From: Thereva unica
Taxonomy: Eukaryota > Arthropoda > Insecta > Diptera > Therevidae
NCBI GenBank assembly: GCA_949987705.1
Contig: OX465284.1
Coordinates: forward strand, 108,297,163-108,361,162
Reading direction: 5' to 3'
DNA length: 64,000 nt
Of this stretch, positions 45,111 to 55,549 are shown one piece after another. Under the pieces are notes generated by a model. It saw only the letters and a program-made list of their open reading frames with translations. It had not been told where the DNA came from and ran no database searches. Position 1 is the stretch's first letter. Every line of letters begins with the position of its first letter. The translations under genes and the position numbers were made by a program.

Positions 45111-46015
45111 CGATTATGTGTTTAAATTTAAAAAAAACTTCAAAAATAAATGCACGTAGCGTAGATGACCGTCTTCACCATGCGCCGTTAGAATAACGCC
45201 CCTACGAAAGAGGCCACTATAAAAATGTATATATGTAGATAATACCGTAAACCATGAAGGAGAAGCTTTTCATTCAATTATATTAACAATCAGTGTCACT
45301 GTAACTATTGCCTGATATATTGGTGAAGATATTTAATAAAAGGCCCAATCGAAGGTAACACTTTTTCCTGGTCATTTCAAAGAAACTTTACAAATGGCAT
45401 CCTTGATAACATTGGGGAGTTTTTATTCCAAATTCCTAGAATTTTATCTTCTCTTCTTCTTTTGCTCCTTAAATCCATCGAGAGACATAGGGCAGAAACA
45501 GTTGCCCTACAGTGAATTCTGTTTTGTGCAACAGCTCTCAGCTTCGTCCAGGGTCTCGTAGTTCTTGTGGCCTTATATGAGTATTTGGTTTTTGATTCTA
45601 CTCGTACCAGTACTCGATACTCTTTTGACCTATTACTTTTACTCATACCTAAGTAGTTATAGGGTAAAATCGAGTACCGATTACAATTTTTATTCAATCA
45701 AATCTAAGCTAACTGCAAGTTTATTTCAGTCGTAAATATATTCCATAAAAAAGCTTTACACATATATGTATTTTTCTGCTTCAATTGCGGAGAGTTTAGG
45801 GACGTTCACATCCCAAAACGCAAATTAGAATTTTTTCATCGCAATTTTGGTGAAAGTTGAGAGAGTAAATATATGCCAAAAAAGTATTCATTAATTCTCA
45901 AAGAATCGAGTACTTTTGAACGAGTAACAAGTACTAATTGAGTCTTTCGATTCTCGCTTTCGGTGTGGCCAACCCAATCCCATTTCCGTTTGAATTCATC
46001 GTCTATCCTTTCTTT
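45111..46015. other. Spacer with weak inverted TACTCG motifs
   Basis: The words CTCGTACCAGTACTCGATAC (about 45602) and AATCGAGTACTTTTGAACG (about 45902) are loosely inverted, so a worn TIR element of some 400 bp may lie at about 45590-45960. A 106-codon minus frame at 45377-45697 shows no motif. Confidence 0.3.
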
Positions 46016-46019
46016 TACT

Positions 46020-46165
46020 TTAGTTTTTGAATATCCTTGGAAAATATAGCAAATTTTCTTAAAGAAAACATAGTTTTTACCAGAGGTAATAAAGGGGTAA
46101 TAAAGGGGTAATAAAAGGGTAATAAAGGGGTAATAAACTAAGAATTCATAGAAATCCACTTAAAA
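46020..46165 (+). repeat. GGGGTAATAAA repeat family, copy 3 (five units)
   Basis: AATATCCTTGGAAAATATAG, then ACCAGAGGTAATAAAGGGG, continuing as five 11-bp units GGGGTAATAAA with one variant. Same flanks as 44985-45110; the 11-bp unit number differs between copies, as expected for slippage inside a dispersed element. Confidence 0.75.
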
Positions 46166-46455
46166 TGTGTATCAATGAGTTTCTTGTTCAAAAGCAAGAT
46201 TATATTGGAAAAAAAACTTTTAAAGAAAAAACTTTTAAAAAAAACTTTTAACTTTTGTGTGAAATTTTGTTGGTTTATGCGAAAGTCCTGTTAGAATTTT
46301 TTAGGTTCCAGTAGTACTCAAACCATCCAACTACTCAGCGAAACAGTGAAATTATTTTAAGCACACATTTTTGTGCCTCATAAACTCAATGCAATTGCTT
46401 TCTATATCGAATGATTGATAAAGCCTAGATTTTTGTGGACTTCCCTTAAAAGTAA

Positions 46456-46740
46456 ACTCTTCAGATTTCGTTCTGCAGTAAAATCTTCCATCCATCCAAC
46501 AAAACGAATTACCTTGCCTTAAATAAACATCCAACTACAGTTTTTTTTATCTCCAATAAATGCTCATTTTTACGACTCATTAAACCAAACGACACCGACA
46601 ATTCACCACCGACAGCCACAATAATTCTACATAGAGATCTGGCCGAGATTAATATCCCGAATAACGAATTGCTTGCTATCTGTGTCCCCAAAAAAGGCCG
46701 CCCTAGAACACAGAAATTTTATGACAGTCTTCCATCATAA
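46456..46740 (+). pseudogene. 94-codon open frame without ATG; exon-like or transposon remnant
   Basis: From just after a stop at 46453-46455 the plus frame stays open to TAA at 46738-46740. It reads, in part, PTTVFFISNKCSFLRLIKPN, ATIILHRDLAEINIPNNELL and VPKKGRPRTQKFYDSLPS. The basic end KKGRPR is like those of DNA-binding or gag proteins, but I cannot name a family. CTCTTCAG just before the frame could be a 3' splice site. Minus frames of 60 codons overlap it (46352-46534, 46509-46691), so strand is uncertain. Without a start codon it is at most an internal exon or a fragment. Confidence 0.25.
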
Positions 46741-46744
46741 GTGA

Positions 46745-49110
46745 TATTGATCCCCATTCCATCGTATAGAATTAGGCGATAGTAAAACAGTTTTGATGGC
46801 TGTGTCGTCTTTCATAGAGATAGATAGCACTTTCGGTAATTGAATCCTTAAAGACTTGTGACAGTGAGCCTAAAAGTGTGGCACTGTGCTGATTGGGTGG
46901 AGCTGTTTAACTGGCAGTAGATGGAGTGCGCGTATTTACTTAATTAAACAACAAACAAACGAACATCAAAAGGAGAATCACCTGAAAAAATCGTTATCTT
47001 TTGCAAATACAGATACACAAAAAAAAAGGAAAACAAAACGTGGAAGGACGGAATCGATCTACGCAAGAGCTCGATTCCTCGTCTGCAGTTGACTAGAAAG
47101 AGTATCAACTCGACTAGCAAAGGGTTGATTTTCCCCCTCGGTAAACATGTAAGGACTTCAATAATTTGTGTGTTTGCCAGATTTCTGCTATTTTTTTCTG
47201 CACCCAACACGATGACAGTCAGACGCAGGATATTCGGTGAGGGGCTCTCGTCCGTCGTTGTATAAGGAAGTTTATTTTTTCGTCTTCAATGTTTATTTTT
47301 TTTTTTGCTGTTCGCATATTGTTTGTCGACTAAAGCAATCCGTCAGAGTGGAATGATGCAGAAATATTGTGAAACTAGGACGACGGTATCCATCCACCCT
47401 TTATAGAGGATTTTTCCTTTATGGGTAGACGGAGAGAGAGCGCGCACGAAGGGACGAACGACATCGACAGCGATGAAATCAAATTGAATGTTTCCTAAGG
47501 GCGTTACAGGATTTGTTGTTATCAGTCAACAAGCACATCGCCAGTTGCGTCAAAAACGAGAATCCATCTCGATGTCAATATTTACTCGAGCCATTCCATG
47601 GGAGCTTTGTTCCGAGCGTTCTGATTTAATCACCTTTTTCTAGTCGAGCAGACGGATTACGGATTCAAGTCCTAAGCGCTTAAAGTAATCCGCGGAAGTT
47701 ATTAAGCTTGGGATCAGGCGGCTTTTATGATGTTTACACAGCGATAAATTTCGCGGGGCACAGTAGCAACGTAATGCCTTAACCATTGGTGAATGTCTGG
47801 AGTATATTGTTTACGTAATTATAGATATATTACCGGGCGTCAAAAGGTGGGCGATAAAGCTTATTGACAGGAGGCATGTGAGCTTGATATATGACCCGGT
47901 ATGAACGTCATAAGCTGTCACCTAAGGGAGTTTTATTGGTATCTATTTGTTTTATGAGAATCGTGTGCTTTTGGGGGGTGAAAGTTAAGGGTTTAGTTCC
48001 ATCCATAATATGGAATCAAGATGCTCTCTTTATCGTTTAATCATAATAACTGGGATTAAGGATGAAGTAAATCATGCCGTTTTATAACCACTTCCGTGTA
48101 AACAGCCCTAAATTCGCCACCTCCTCTCCTCCCCCCAAAAAACGATCAACACTTTCCCTAGAAACAATGTCCCCAACGAAATTTAAATTCCAGTCGCCTT
48201 TCCCCAATCCACAAGGGTAACTTCTGAACTTCAGCTTCTCTCACCTTCAGCTAATTAATTCTCAGCCTAATCAGGAAACGTGAGGTAACAAAGCCAAAAG
48301 TCACGTTCCGTACGTGTACCTGATTTACCTTGTCCCCTCTCTTCTCCCCTCGATACGCAGTCGAGCCTCGCTCCTTTCTTAAACTTTCGCTATTTTCCTA
48401 GGTGATAACATCGCAGCACAATGATTTGCATCCTATTGTGAGCGCATTGTTTCAAAAAGGGAAAGACCGACCCTTTTCCTTTCTCCTTTCTCTTTTCTCC
48501 ATCCAGGGCTGGCTGGTGCTGGGATGCTCGGCTCGTCACATACAGCAGAGAATTAACACAAAATCGCGTACAATTTGTCGTGTGTTTTGCAAGCATGCAA
48601 ATCCTGCAAAGGGGGTGTCTCAATGGGGCTCATTCATTCTGTACGAGAGCCAGTGACGTCGTCAAGCAAACATAATAAATCCTTGTCTAACTCCCATCCT
48701 TGGCCCCCGGTGCAGGGATGTATACTTCACAAGTCTTCACGAACCTTTTATGTTAAGATGACATTGCTCAAGAGGAAATAAAGTGAACCCCGGCTTGTAG
48801 CCTGTAAACTTGAACAAAAATCCTTGCTTGCTTGCTTGCGCGCCCTTAAGGATTCCGACTAAAGCAGCGCCACCTGCAAGTTGCCTTAAATTTGCGGCAA
48901 CACGCAACAACCACAGCTCAATACCTCTTCCACCTACTGCAGGCTCAAGGAGTGCGCGCCTAGAAATAAGGATGCAGTTCATAAGTGCTGCACTTTTTAT
49001 TCAGAAACGACTCAGAAACAAACGCCCGACCCGCGCTCACAAAAAAGAAAAAAAACTTCTTTTTTTATTATTCTTATTCTTGCCTGACAGGTGAGCCCAC
49101 TCTGTGCACA
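46745..49110. other. No gene recognised
   Basis: Frames of 60-94 codons on both strands around 48400-49100 overlap one another and lack motifs. A TTGC run lies at about 48824-48840. Nothing else stands out. Confidence 0.45.
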
Positions 49111-49113
49111 GCC

Positions 49114-49453
49114 TTAAGCTGGTGACATATCCAAGCCGTACATGCATTGCATTCGTTGACAGATAATGTAGAAGTGTGTGTATTCAAATGCGAGCTGACG
49201 GAATATCCCGTGAGTGGAAGGCATGCCACGCAAAGGTCGGGCTACTTTCAACTTTTTCTGCATTGCCGCATTCGAGATAGCACACACAAGCATAAGCACA
49301 CAAACACATGAACACGTTACTTAGATTTTCGGGCTATGTGTGACAGCCGGCACGGAACGCAAACCATGTAATTATATGTCAGACGAAATTCGCCGGATTT
49401 CATGGAGCCTCTGAATGCAATGCATGTACGGCTGGGATATGTCACCAGCTTTA
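49114..49453. mobile_element. ~340 bp TIR element with ~40 bp ends
   Basis: The left end TTAAGCTGGTGACATATCC, then AAGCCGTACATGCATTGCAT, pairs with the right end ATGCAATGCATGTACGGCT, then GGGATATGTCACCAGCTTTA, with about two mismatches in 40. The left interior (49155-49275) is shared with 40955-41075. A clear target duplication is not seen. Non-coding. Confidence 0.7.
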
Positions 49454-50299
49454 GACCGAGGAGCTGTCAGCGAGAATTTCCTTGCACAATTTTTCCCCGA
49501 GACTTCAAGAGGCATAGTCCGCACACCATTCTGGCATTAACGAGGTATTTTTTTTCATTCATTTTAGCCACAATGAAGTGCTAAATGGCGTTTGCTACGC
49601 GACTATGCTATACTAAAGGCCTTTTCAGCTCTCAAAAGTGCACGGAAGTAGTTAAGGCCTGATAGTGTAGTCCTTTTGCTCTCCTGTTTATCCTGCGATC
49701 AATGAGGACTCTCCACTGTGAATGCACAGGCCTTTCAACGCGAGGCATGAATAGTGTTTCGTAAACAAGTTGCAAATTGCACTACAGTCTCTCTCTCTTT
49801 AGTCCCACCCGCCGCGCCGTTCCTTGCACCCAGCAGAAAGTGTAGACGAGAGATTTTGAAGGAGTTTGAATTTTAAATGACCGCAATTTGAATGGATAAC
49901 CAAAGGCGACAGCTGTTCAAGAGATTTCACAATTGCAACTACTTGTGTGTGGGGACTTGGTGCTTCGGGTTTGTTATTTTTGATATAAATTGGATTAAAT
50001 TGGAATAGGGAAAAATAGTAACGAGTGATAAGGACAGTTCACGCCAAAATATAGAAAATCCCCTCCATTATAATAAATGTCAGGTTCGGTGTTATCTAGA
50101 AGCATCTTTTTGGCTAGGTGAGTAGGTTAAGAACTAGTCAAATACGTTGAGTAAAAACATCTCATAAGGAAAACGTGTAAAAAATTATTTCATTTCTATT
50201 CCTTTTTTCCCTCTTATATTTTATTACCAAAAAAAATAATTAAACCCAAAACTAAAACGTTCTCATAGGTTCATGCATTCGCTTATTCAATGTTCCTTT
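49454..50299. other. No gene recognised
   Basis: About 850 bp. No open frame over 60 codons apart from one truncated by the TIR element, and no repeat noticed. Confidence 0.45.
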
Positions 50300-50660
50300 G
50301 AAAGCTTTTCGTATAATGTGATGTCATAAAAGCTCAATGAAAGCTTTTTAATGTTACGCCATAAAAGCTTTATAATTATACACCATAAAAGCTCAATGAA
50401 AGCTTTATAATGTTACGTCACAAAAGCTTAACGAAAGCTTTATAATGTTACGTCATAAAAGCTCCATGAAAGCTCTAATTAATGGAGGTTGTATGTATCT
50501 AAGCTTTTTTAAATGGAACTTAAGCTGTTGTATTGGAATGTGGTTGTCGCAGTCTTTTTGGTAGTAGTTGTTAGACATAGTGTACTGAAATGCTTTTTAT
50601 TTTATAGGGAATAAGCTAAGAAATGTATCGGTTGTCTAAAAACACCTTGAGAGTTGACGC
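50300..50660. repeat. 35-bp repeat element, uninterrupted copy
   Basis: Five imperfect ~35-bp units, consensus CATAAAAGCTCAATGAAAGC then TTTATAATGTTACGT, run from about 50300 to 50490. The following 170 bp (TCTAAGC, GGAACTTAAGCTG, GCTTTTTATTTTATAGG, ATCGGTTGTCTAAAAAC) are collinear with 59695-60406, so both belong to one family. This copy lacks the insertion found in the other and so shows the empty site (AACTTAAGCTG at about 50517). Confidence 0.75.
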
Positions 50661-50794
50661 TCCATGGCAATATTATGCAAATTTGGAAACATGGCAGTGA
50701 CATAAGCTTGGGGTGATTTTAATACTATAACTACTTCTCTTTTTAATGGTCGATGGATAGAATCACAAACCATAAATGAATCTCCTGAATCTAA

Positions 50795-50865
50795 TTCGAC
50801 TGAAACGTCACTTTCCTCAACTCAATCGACTTGTGTCGTGACGACTCGACTTTCAGCACGGTAGG
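50795..50865. mobile_element. Solo arm of the 18367-18593 TIR family
   Basis: GACTGAAACGTCACTTTC, TCAACT, CGACTTGTGTC, then ACGACTCGACTTTCAGCAC matches the right arm of the element at 18367-18593. No left arm is found nearby. Confidence 0.7.
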
Positions 50866-51884
50866 GGCGTCATTGTCGACAGATCCGAACTAGCCATCGA
50901 AGTGAAAAACACGTCAGGTAGGGATGGACTGTCGGAACAATCCGGCAGGTCATGGCTAGTATTCAGGTCTAGTTCGGGCGCTGACCCTCTCGAGGTCTCG
51001 TACCCTAGCGCCCTAGCGTCTCGCACAGCTCTATTATTGTGCAGCCAACCGAATTTGAGGCAGAAGACTTGTCGATTGAGGGAAAGACAGTTCTAGAAAT
51101 AGTAACCCTCAACAATTCCAGCATTTTTCGCCTGGGCGTGTGGGTTAAGATGTTCGCAGTTGGTCAACACAGGTCATGATCATTAGGTAGTTGAGGTAGA
51201 AGTTCGGTGCAGGCTAGATGAGGCAAAGCGGTATCCAGTTCAAGTTCCTTTTATCTTGCTGCCAGTTCTCGACCCAGACCAAGCGTCTCGCAGGGCAGAT
51301 CAGTAAATTGTTTTCCAAAATGACCGAACCAAGGATCGCATTCAGGTTTCGTTGGACGATGCGTGCAAAAAACTCGGCTGGCATTCATTGAGGCAAGCGA
51401 TTGGCTAGTGTTGGCATTTTCGTCGCGTACTCCTAAAAAGAGACGCGTAATTGTTTATACTCGAGCATCTCTTTCCAAAGGTCATGATCGGTCTACAAGA
51501 ACCCGAATTGCTTCAGCAAGCCTGCTCTAGAATCCGACCAGCGGAGACTAGGATTATCACGCCGGAAATAGACCCAGTACTACTCTTCGGCCCTATCCGA
51601 CAGCAAGGTCGCTTTCAGAGTCATGATCATCCCTGGCTAGATTATCTTCATTATAGAGAAACTTCTCTGCGTGGATATCGCTAGGCTTTCTCGAAAATTT
51701 TAGTTTCCAATCGTTTGAACAATCCAAGGGTTTTCAGAATGAGAGTAACTTTTTCACGGACCGTAGGACACTAGTTCCGTGCACTCCCACTAGTTGGCTA
51801 TAATACCTACCGCACTAGATAAGCAAAATCCTGTTACCAGAATGGGTAGTTACTCCCTTCACAAAGCATAGCCTGACCCAGCCT
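50866..51884. other. No gene recognised
   Basis: GC-balanced stretch with frames of 64 and 77 codons (50902-51096, 51451-51684) without motifs. The doubled phrase CCTAGCGCCCTAGCGTCTCG lies near 51003. Confidence 0.4.
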
Positions 51885-51960
51885 GATCTCGGTAGCCTAG
51901 AGAGGTTAAGGCGCGACTACCGATCCAGAGGTCTGCGGTTCGATTCCACTTCGTGGTATG
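51885..51960 (+). mobile_element. tRNA-derived SINE head (A and B boxes)
   Basis: TAGCCTAGAGAGGTT at 51892-51906 fits a tRNA A-box and GGTTCGATTCC at 51937-51947 is a perfect B-box, at tRNA-like spacing. Between them lies GCGACTACCGATCCAGAGGT. The T-stem and anticodon stem do not pair properly, so I do not think it is a working tRNA. A SINE head or tRNA pseudogene is more likely. Downstream SINE body and tail are not evident. Confidence 0.6.
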
Positions 51961-53998
51961 GTATTTTGTGCCTTCTGCCATTGTCTCTGTATGCCTAATG
52001 GCCAGAAACTTAATGACGATGGCTTGTCATTCTTTTTATTCGTCGGAATCGGCCTCATGTAACTCTGGGAATGTTGGAAATGGTGGAAAGTTGGGACAAG
52101 TGCATTGTTTCGATGGATGCGGAAGGGGATTCGAATTGGTTATTTGACACTTATAAATTCCAATCGCCTTGATGCAACTTAAACTATGTTTTAATGAAAT
52201 AATCCACATGTTTCAACTTTTGAGTATTGTTACACAAAATTGTGCTTATACTTTGTGCTATTTTATATGAAGTCTTATCCTCAACACTACTTGCCAAGCA
52301 GAACTTAGTTTTCCACTCTAAAGTTTTATCTCACAAACACATAGAACAAAATGAAATGTGAAATTCGACTCGAAGGACCGATTTTGTACAAAGTCTGTCG
52401 CTTGCCATAGAGGAAAAACCCATTTTAGAAGGAAGAGAGCCTGTTTTTTTTTTCGAAATAAAGCCACAACCACACAACTGTTACGCAACACAAGACACAA
52501 GTAAGTATTTATGCCCCGAAGACGACAATGTACAAAATTCTAATTTTAAACTGTGCGCCCCCTGGCAGTACCCGAAAGTATGTTAAAACACACGAACTTT
52601 GTGGGTCTCCACTTGGTCCTTTCTTGGTGTCAAGATGACAACTCGCACAACAGAACTTTTCCCAACGAGAGAGAGGAGCTTCCTTTGGGATTTTGTGTAC
52701 ATCTGGTTCTGCTGTTTTCTGTCATCCTCCGCCCTCGTAATGAAATAAATACTAGAAGAGAAGCTGAGAAATAGAAAAAAAAACAGGAACGAACGCACAC
52801 CACACAAGGCGTCAACATGCCTATTCTAACATGAACGAAATCCTCCCAGGACTAAGCCGTGTCCTGTACATGTCCGAATGGAGGATGTATTCCATAATGC
52901 CGGAAGGCCTTATTCTAAATGTTGCCGAGGGTGGAATCGTTTTTCTACACGGCTCACTTGTTCGCTTTTTTCCCGGCTTATCCTTGGGATATTTATTTCC
53001 GCTCGAATACGGCTTATTTCAATTCATTCCAAGGAAGAAAAAAATCGTCCTTTTTTCTTCTTCTTCTGAAGAATGTGTTCTTAGGCTCCTGTTATTTGGA
53101 AGTGTCGTATTCCTTTGGCTGGCCATCGTCTACCATAGATTGGCGTACATAGATCTTTTGTGTCGTAGAGAGGGTGCCTGTCTTTATATGTAGTTTACTT
53201 ACTACAGCGTCCCCCTTTTTCTATATTTTACTTCTTTTATTCTCTGCATACCAAAAAAAGGGGTTGGGGATGGTGGATTTACAAAACAAATGCTGCCCTT
53301 AGGGGAGGACTGGAAAAGAGTATAGGGAAAATCGATCTCTTCAAGTCTTGTTGTTATGTGGATATAACAAGGGTAAATTTTCATTTAAATAGGTGTAGGA
53401 AAGCGCCCGGGGATGTGTGATAAACGCGTTTTTAATCCCTTGTAGGATTTCGTGTATTTCTTCGTTCTTTTTGTTGTATGTGTGTGTATGTGAAAAGATC
53501 AAGGTCGAAAAAATAATTAAGTGAAAACCTTGAAATAATATTCATAGGCAGTCATTTTGTTATTTTTGGGTTTTTGTGTAGAAGGGGAGAGTTTAAAAAC
53601 GGAAAAGGATAAATGTTAAAATAATACCCTCAGATTATAAATTGCGTTGTTGGAAATGAGGTACTCATTCATTGGTATTCCAAAAGGGGTTTTCCTTCTT
53701 GTTAAATGGCGCCGCAGTCCTTGCAGGATTCAGGCCTTTTAAAGTCTTTTCTTTTTCGTATTCTACGTCTTGTTAGTTCTCTCCAGTTTGTCTCCTAGTA
53801 CGTCATCCATCCACATGTTTCCTGCTTTACTTTCCTGTTGGTCTACTATTGAAACTCCGAGCCATTATTCTTTTTTCCGCAGTTCATACAACATGTACGA
53901 GCCATCGTGGTCTGCTCAGTGCGCCATTATATTTATTTCGTCATACATTTCTTGAAGATTTGCGTTAGTTCTAATGCGACATTCGTTTTGTAGTACGT
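51961..53998. other. No gene recognised
   Basis: A 120-codon plus frame at 52831-53193 overlaps two other plus frames in the same pyrimidine-rich stretch; hydrophobic composition follows from the base content and no motif is seen. No repeats noticed. Confidence 0.45.
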
Positions 53999-54235
53999 CT
54001 ACGTATACATGATGAGTTGAACTCAAGTTGAACCCGAGTCCAACTGCATTTAGACGCTAGTCGAGTTGATTTAGGGTCGACTTAACTCGACTCAGCTCTG
54101 CTACCTGGGTTCAGCTGAAGTTGTGTATATAGACGCGAGTTCAGTTGAAGTCGAATTTAGTTTACAGCAGCATCTCTATGTTTTGTTTGTGATTTTAACC
54201 TCAACTCAACTATTCAACTCATCAGGTATACGTAG
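53999..54235. mobile_element. ~237 bp TIR element (CTACGTATAC ends)
   Basis: The left end CTACGTATACATGATGAGTT then GAACTCAAGTTGA pairs with the right end, TCAACTATTCAACTC then ATCAGGTATACGTAG. The interior is built from TCGAGTTGA/AACTCGACT-like words and has a direct repeat (CTGCATTTAGACGC, near 54042, and GTGTATATAGACGC, near 54122). No coding capacity; target duplication not clear. Confidence 0.65.
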
Positions 54236-55080
54236 TATGGGAGCTAACCAATCATCATCAAATATTTCTACCTGGTAGTCTATTTGCTTAGTCAATGTCC
54301 ATGCCCTAGGTCCATGTGTCTTTTGATTTCTTGGTTTGTTTGAATTGGAACTAAGTCCATGATGCGTCTATGGATATCGTCCTTCGTCTTAAGCATTCAT
54401 TCTTAAGCACTGTTTCTAAGGTATCTATAACTTCCTATTTCCAATCTATGATAGTAGTCAAATTGATGCCTCGTTTCAGCTGACATGACTTTTGTCCGAG
54501 GAGTTCGAATTTGTATTTGTCGACCATAACTGTACGAGCAGTAGCTTGGTGATGACCATAAGCCGTACGAACTTAACAAACTGTTTCCACGATATTTTTA
54601 CCATTTTTGTAGGTAGTGAGTTTGCATTATCTCAATGCATTTTGTGAGTGGGTGTCGATCCATATCGGGAAAGCTCCTAGTTTTACCTGTCATAATGACA
54701 GTTGAGTGTTGACAGTTCAAAAATGGCGCGAAATTTAAAATCACACCTCTTGTTGAAAGACCTTTTATATGGATACGGTTTATGGTACGAACAAGAAATT
54801 TTTGTCAATTAATCCTACGCTAACGCATCCAATTCGAGTTGACATCAAATGAGTGCTGCAGATGCTTTCACAAACTACTCTCTGTTTCGTTGTCTCCATA
54901 ATAACATCTAAGCAGTTCACATACAACTAGGTAGCATTGAAGTGAATATAAAACTCCTGCTTTTTTACAGAGCCTTCCAGGGGTGACGGAGATGGTAGGA
55001 AAAGTTCATACGCACTTCGGCTTCGGGTGGTGAAATACACACCCAAAATAATTCATGAACACTTAATAACACCCTAGCAC
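54236..55080. other. No gene recognised
   Basis: About 850 bp. I looked for an antisense LINE in 54240-54700 and found no firm motif. Confidence 0.4.
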
Positions 55081-55084
55081 GTTA

Positions 55085-55245
55085 GAATGCTCAATATACC
55101 GGTTTTGGTTCGATTATACAGGTCAAGCAGCTTGGACGTGATTAGTACTCAGTTGGGGGACCGAATTGTTAATGACACTCACGTTTAAAATTATAAAGCT
55201 TTCGACTCCGTCGCAGTTATTTCTCACATATCCATACCAAAAATC
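55085..55245 (+). mobile_element. 5S rRNA-derived SINE-like sequence, copy C
   Basis: ATGCTCAATATACCGG, GTCAAGCAGCTTGGACGTG and ATTAGTACTCAGTTGGGGGA then CCG follow the 5S rRNA order, with A- and C-boxes kept. This copy also seems to retain part of the 5' half of 5S (CTCAATATACCGGTT beside the usual CTGAATACATCGGTT). The tail (CGTTTAAAATTATAAAG, TCGCAGTTATTTCTCACATA) matches copy B. Confidence 0.75.
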
Positions 55246-55429
55246 TGAAATTGTTCGGCTTCTTCTTTTCACTCACGATCGAGGAGCAATCCCTATAGGG
55301 CCTCATCTGTATCCGCCCACCTTCGAAATGCTAGTCCGGCATAACCCCATAACTAAAGTACTAAAAACCATATAACTCATCAAACTCAACGAAAAATTCT
55401 CTGCCGTAAGACCCACGGGGTGTGGTAGC

Positions 55430-55545
55430 GGGGAGACCCAACCTCCGCTGGAAGGATTGGTAGACCAGGACACTCAGAGTTTAGGGATGCCAAACTGGAT
55501 GACATCGGGTCAGAAGGTGGATAGAATAGTTGAAAGCTGAAATTT
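55430..55545 (+). pseudogene. RTE-like LINE C-terminal fragment
   Basis: GRPNLRWKDW, then a frame change to DTQSLGMPNWMTSGQ and IVES, is the C-terminal signature of RTE-type ORF2; MPNWMTSAQNRDRW occurs in the copy at 24307. It lies 190 bp downstream of 5S-SINE copy C. Confidence 0.75.
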
Positions 55546-55549
55546 GTTA

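Noticed and set aside
45590..45960. TIR element suggested by inverted TACTCG words
   Set aside because: Pairing is short and interrupted, with no flanking duplication; kept only as a remark in the spacer entry.
47640..47700. Possible tRNA near GGATTCAAGTCC
   Set aside because: B-box-like word only; no A-box at correct distance and no foldable stems.
51885..51960. Functional tRNA gene
   Set aside because: The boxes are good but the T-stem and anticodon stem do not pair, and no clean acceptor stem is found.
52831..53193. 120-codon hydrophobic plus-strand frame that could be a membrane protein
   Set aside because: Hydrophobicity follows from T-rich codons, and two more plus frames overlap it in the same stretch.
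55190..55240. KAFDSV, an RT block A-like hexapeptide in the tail of 5S-SINE copy C
   Set aside because: The matching position in copy B reads KGFD in a different context and no other RT block is nearby; probably coincidence.
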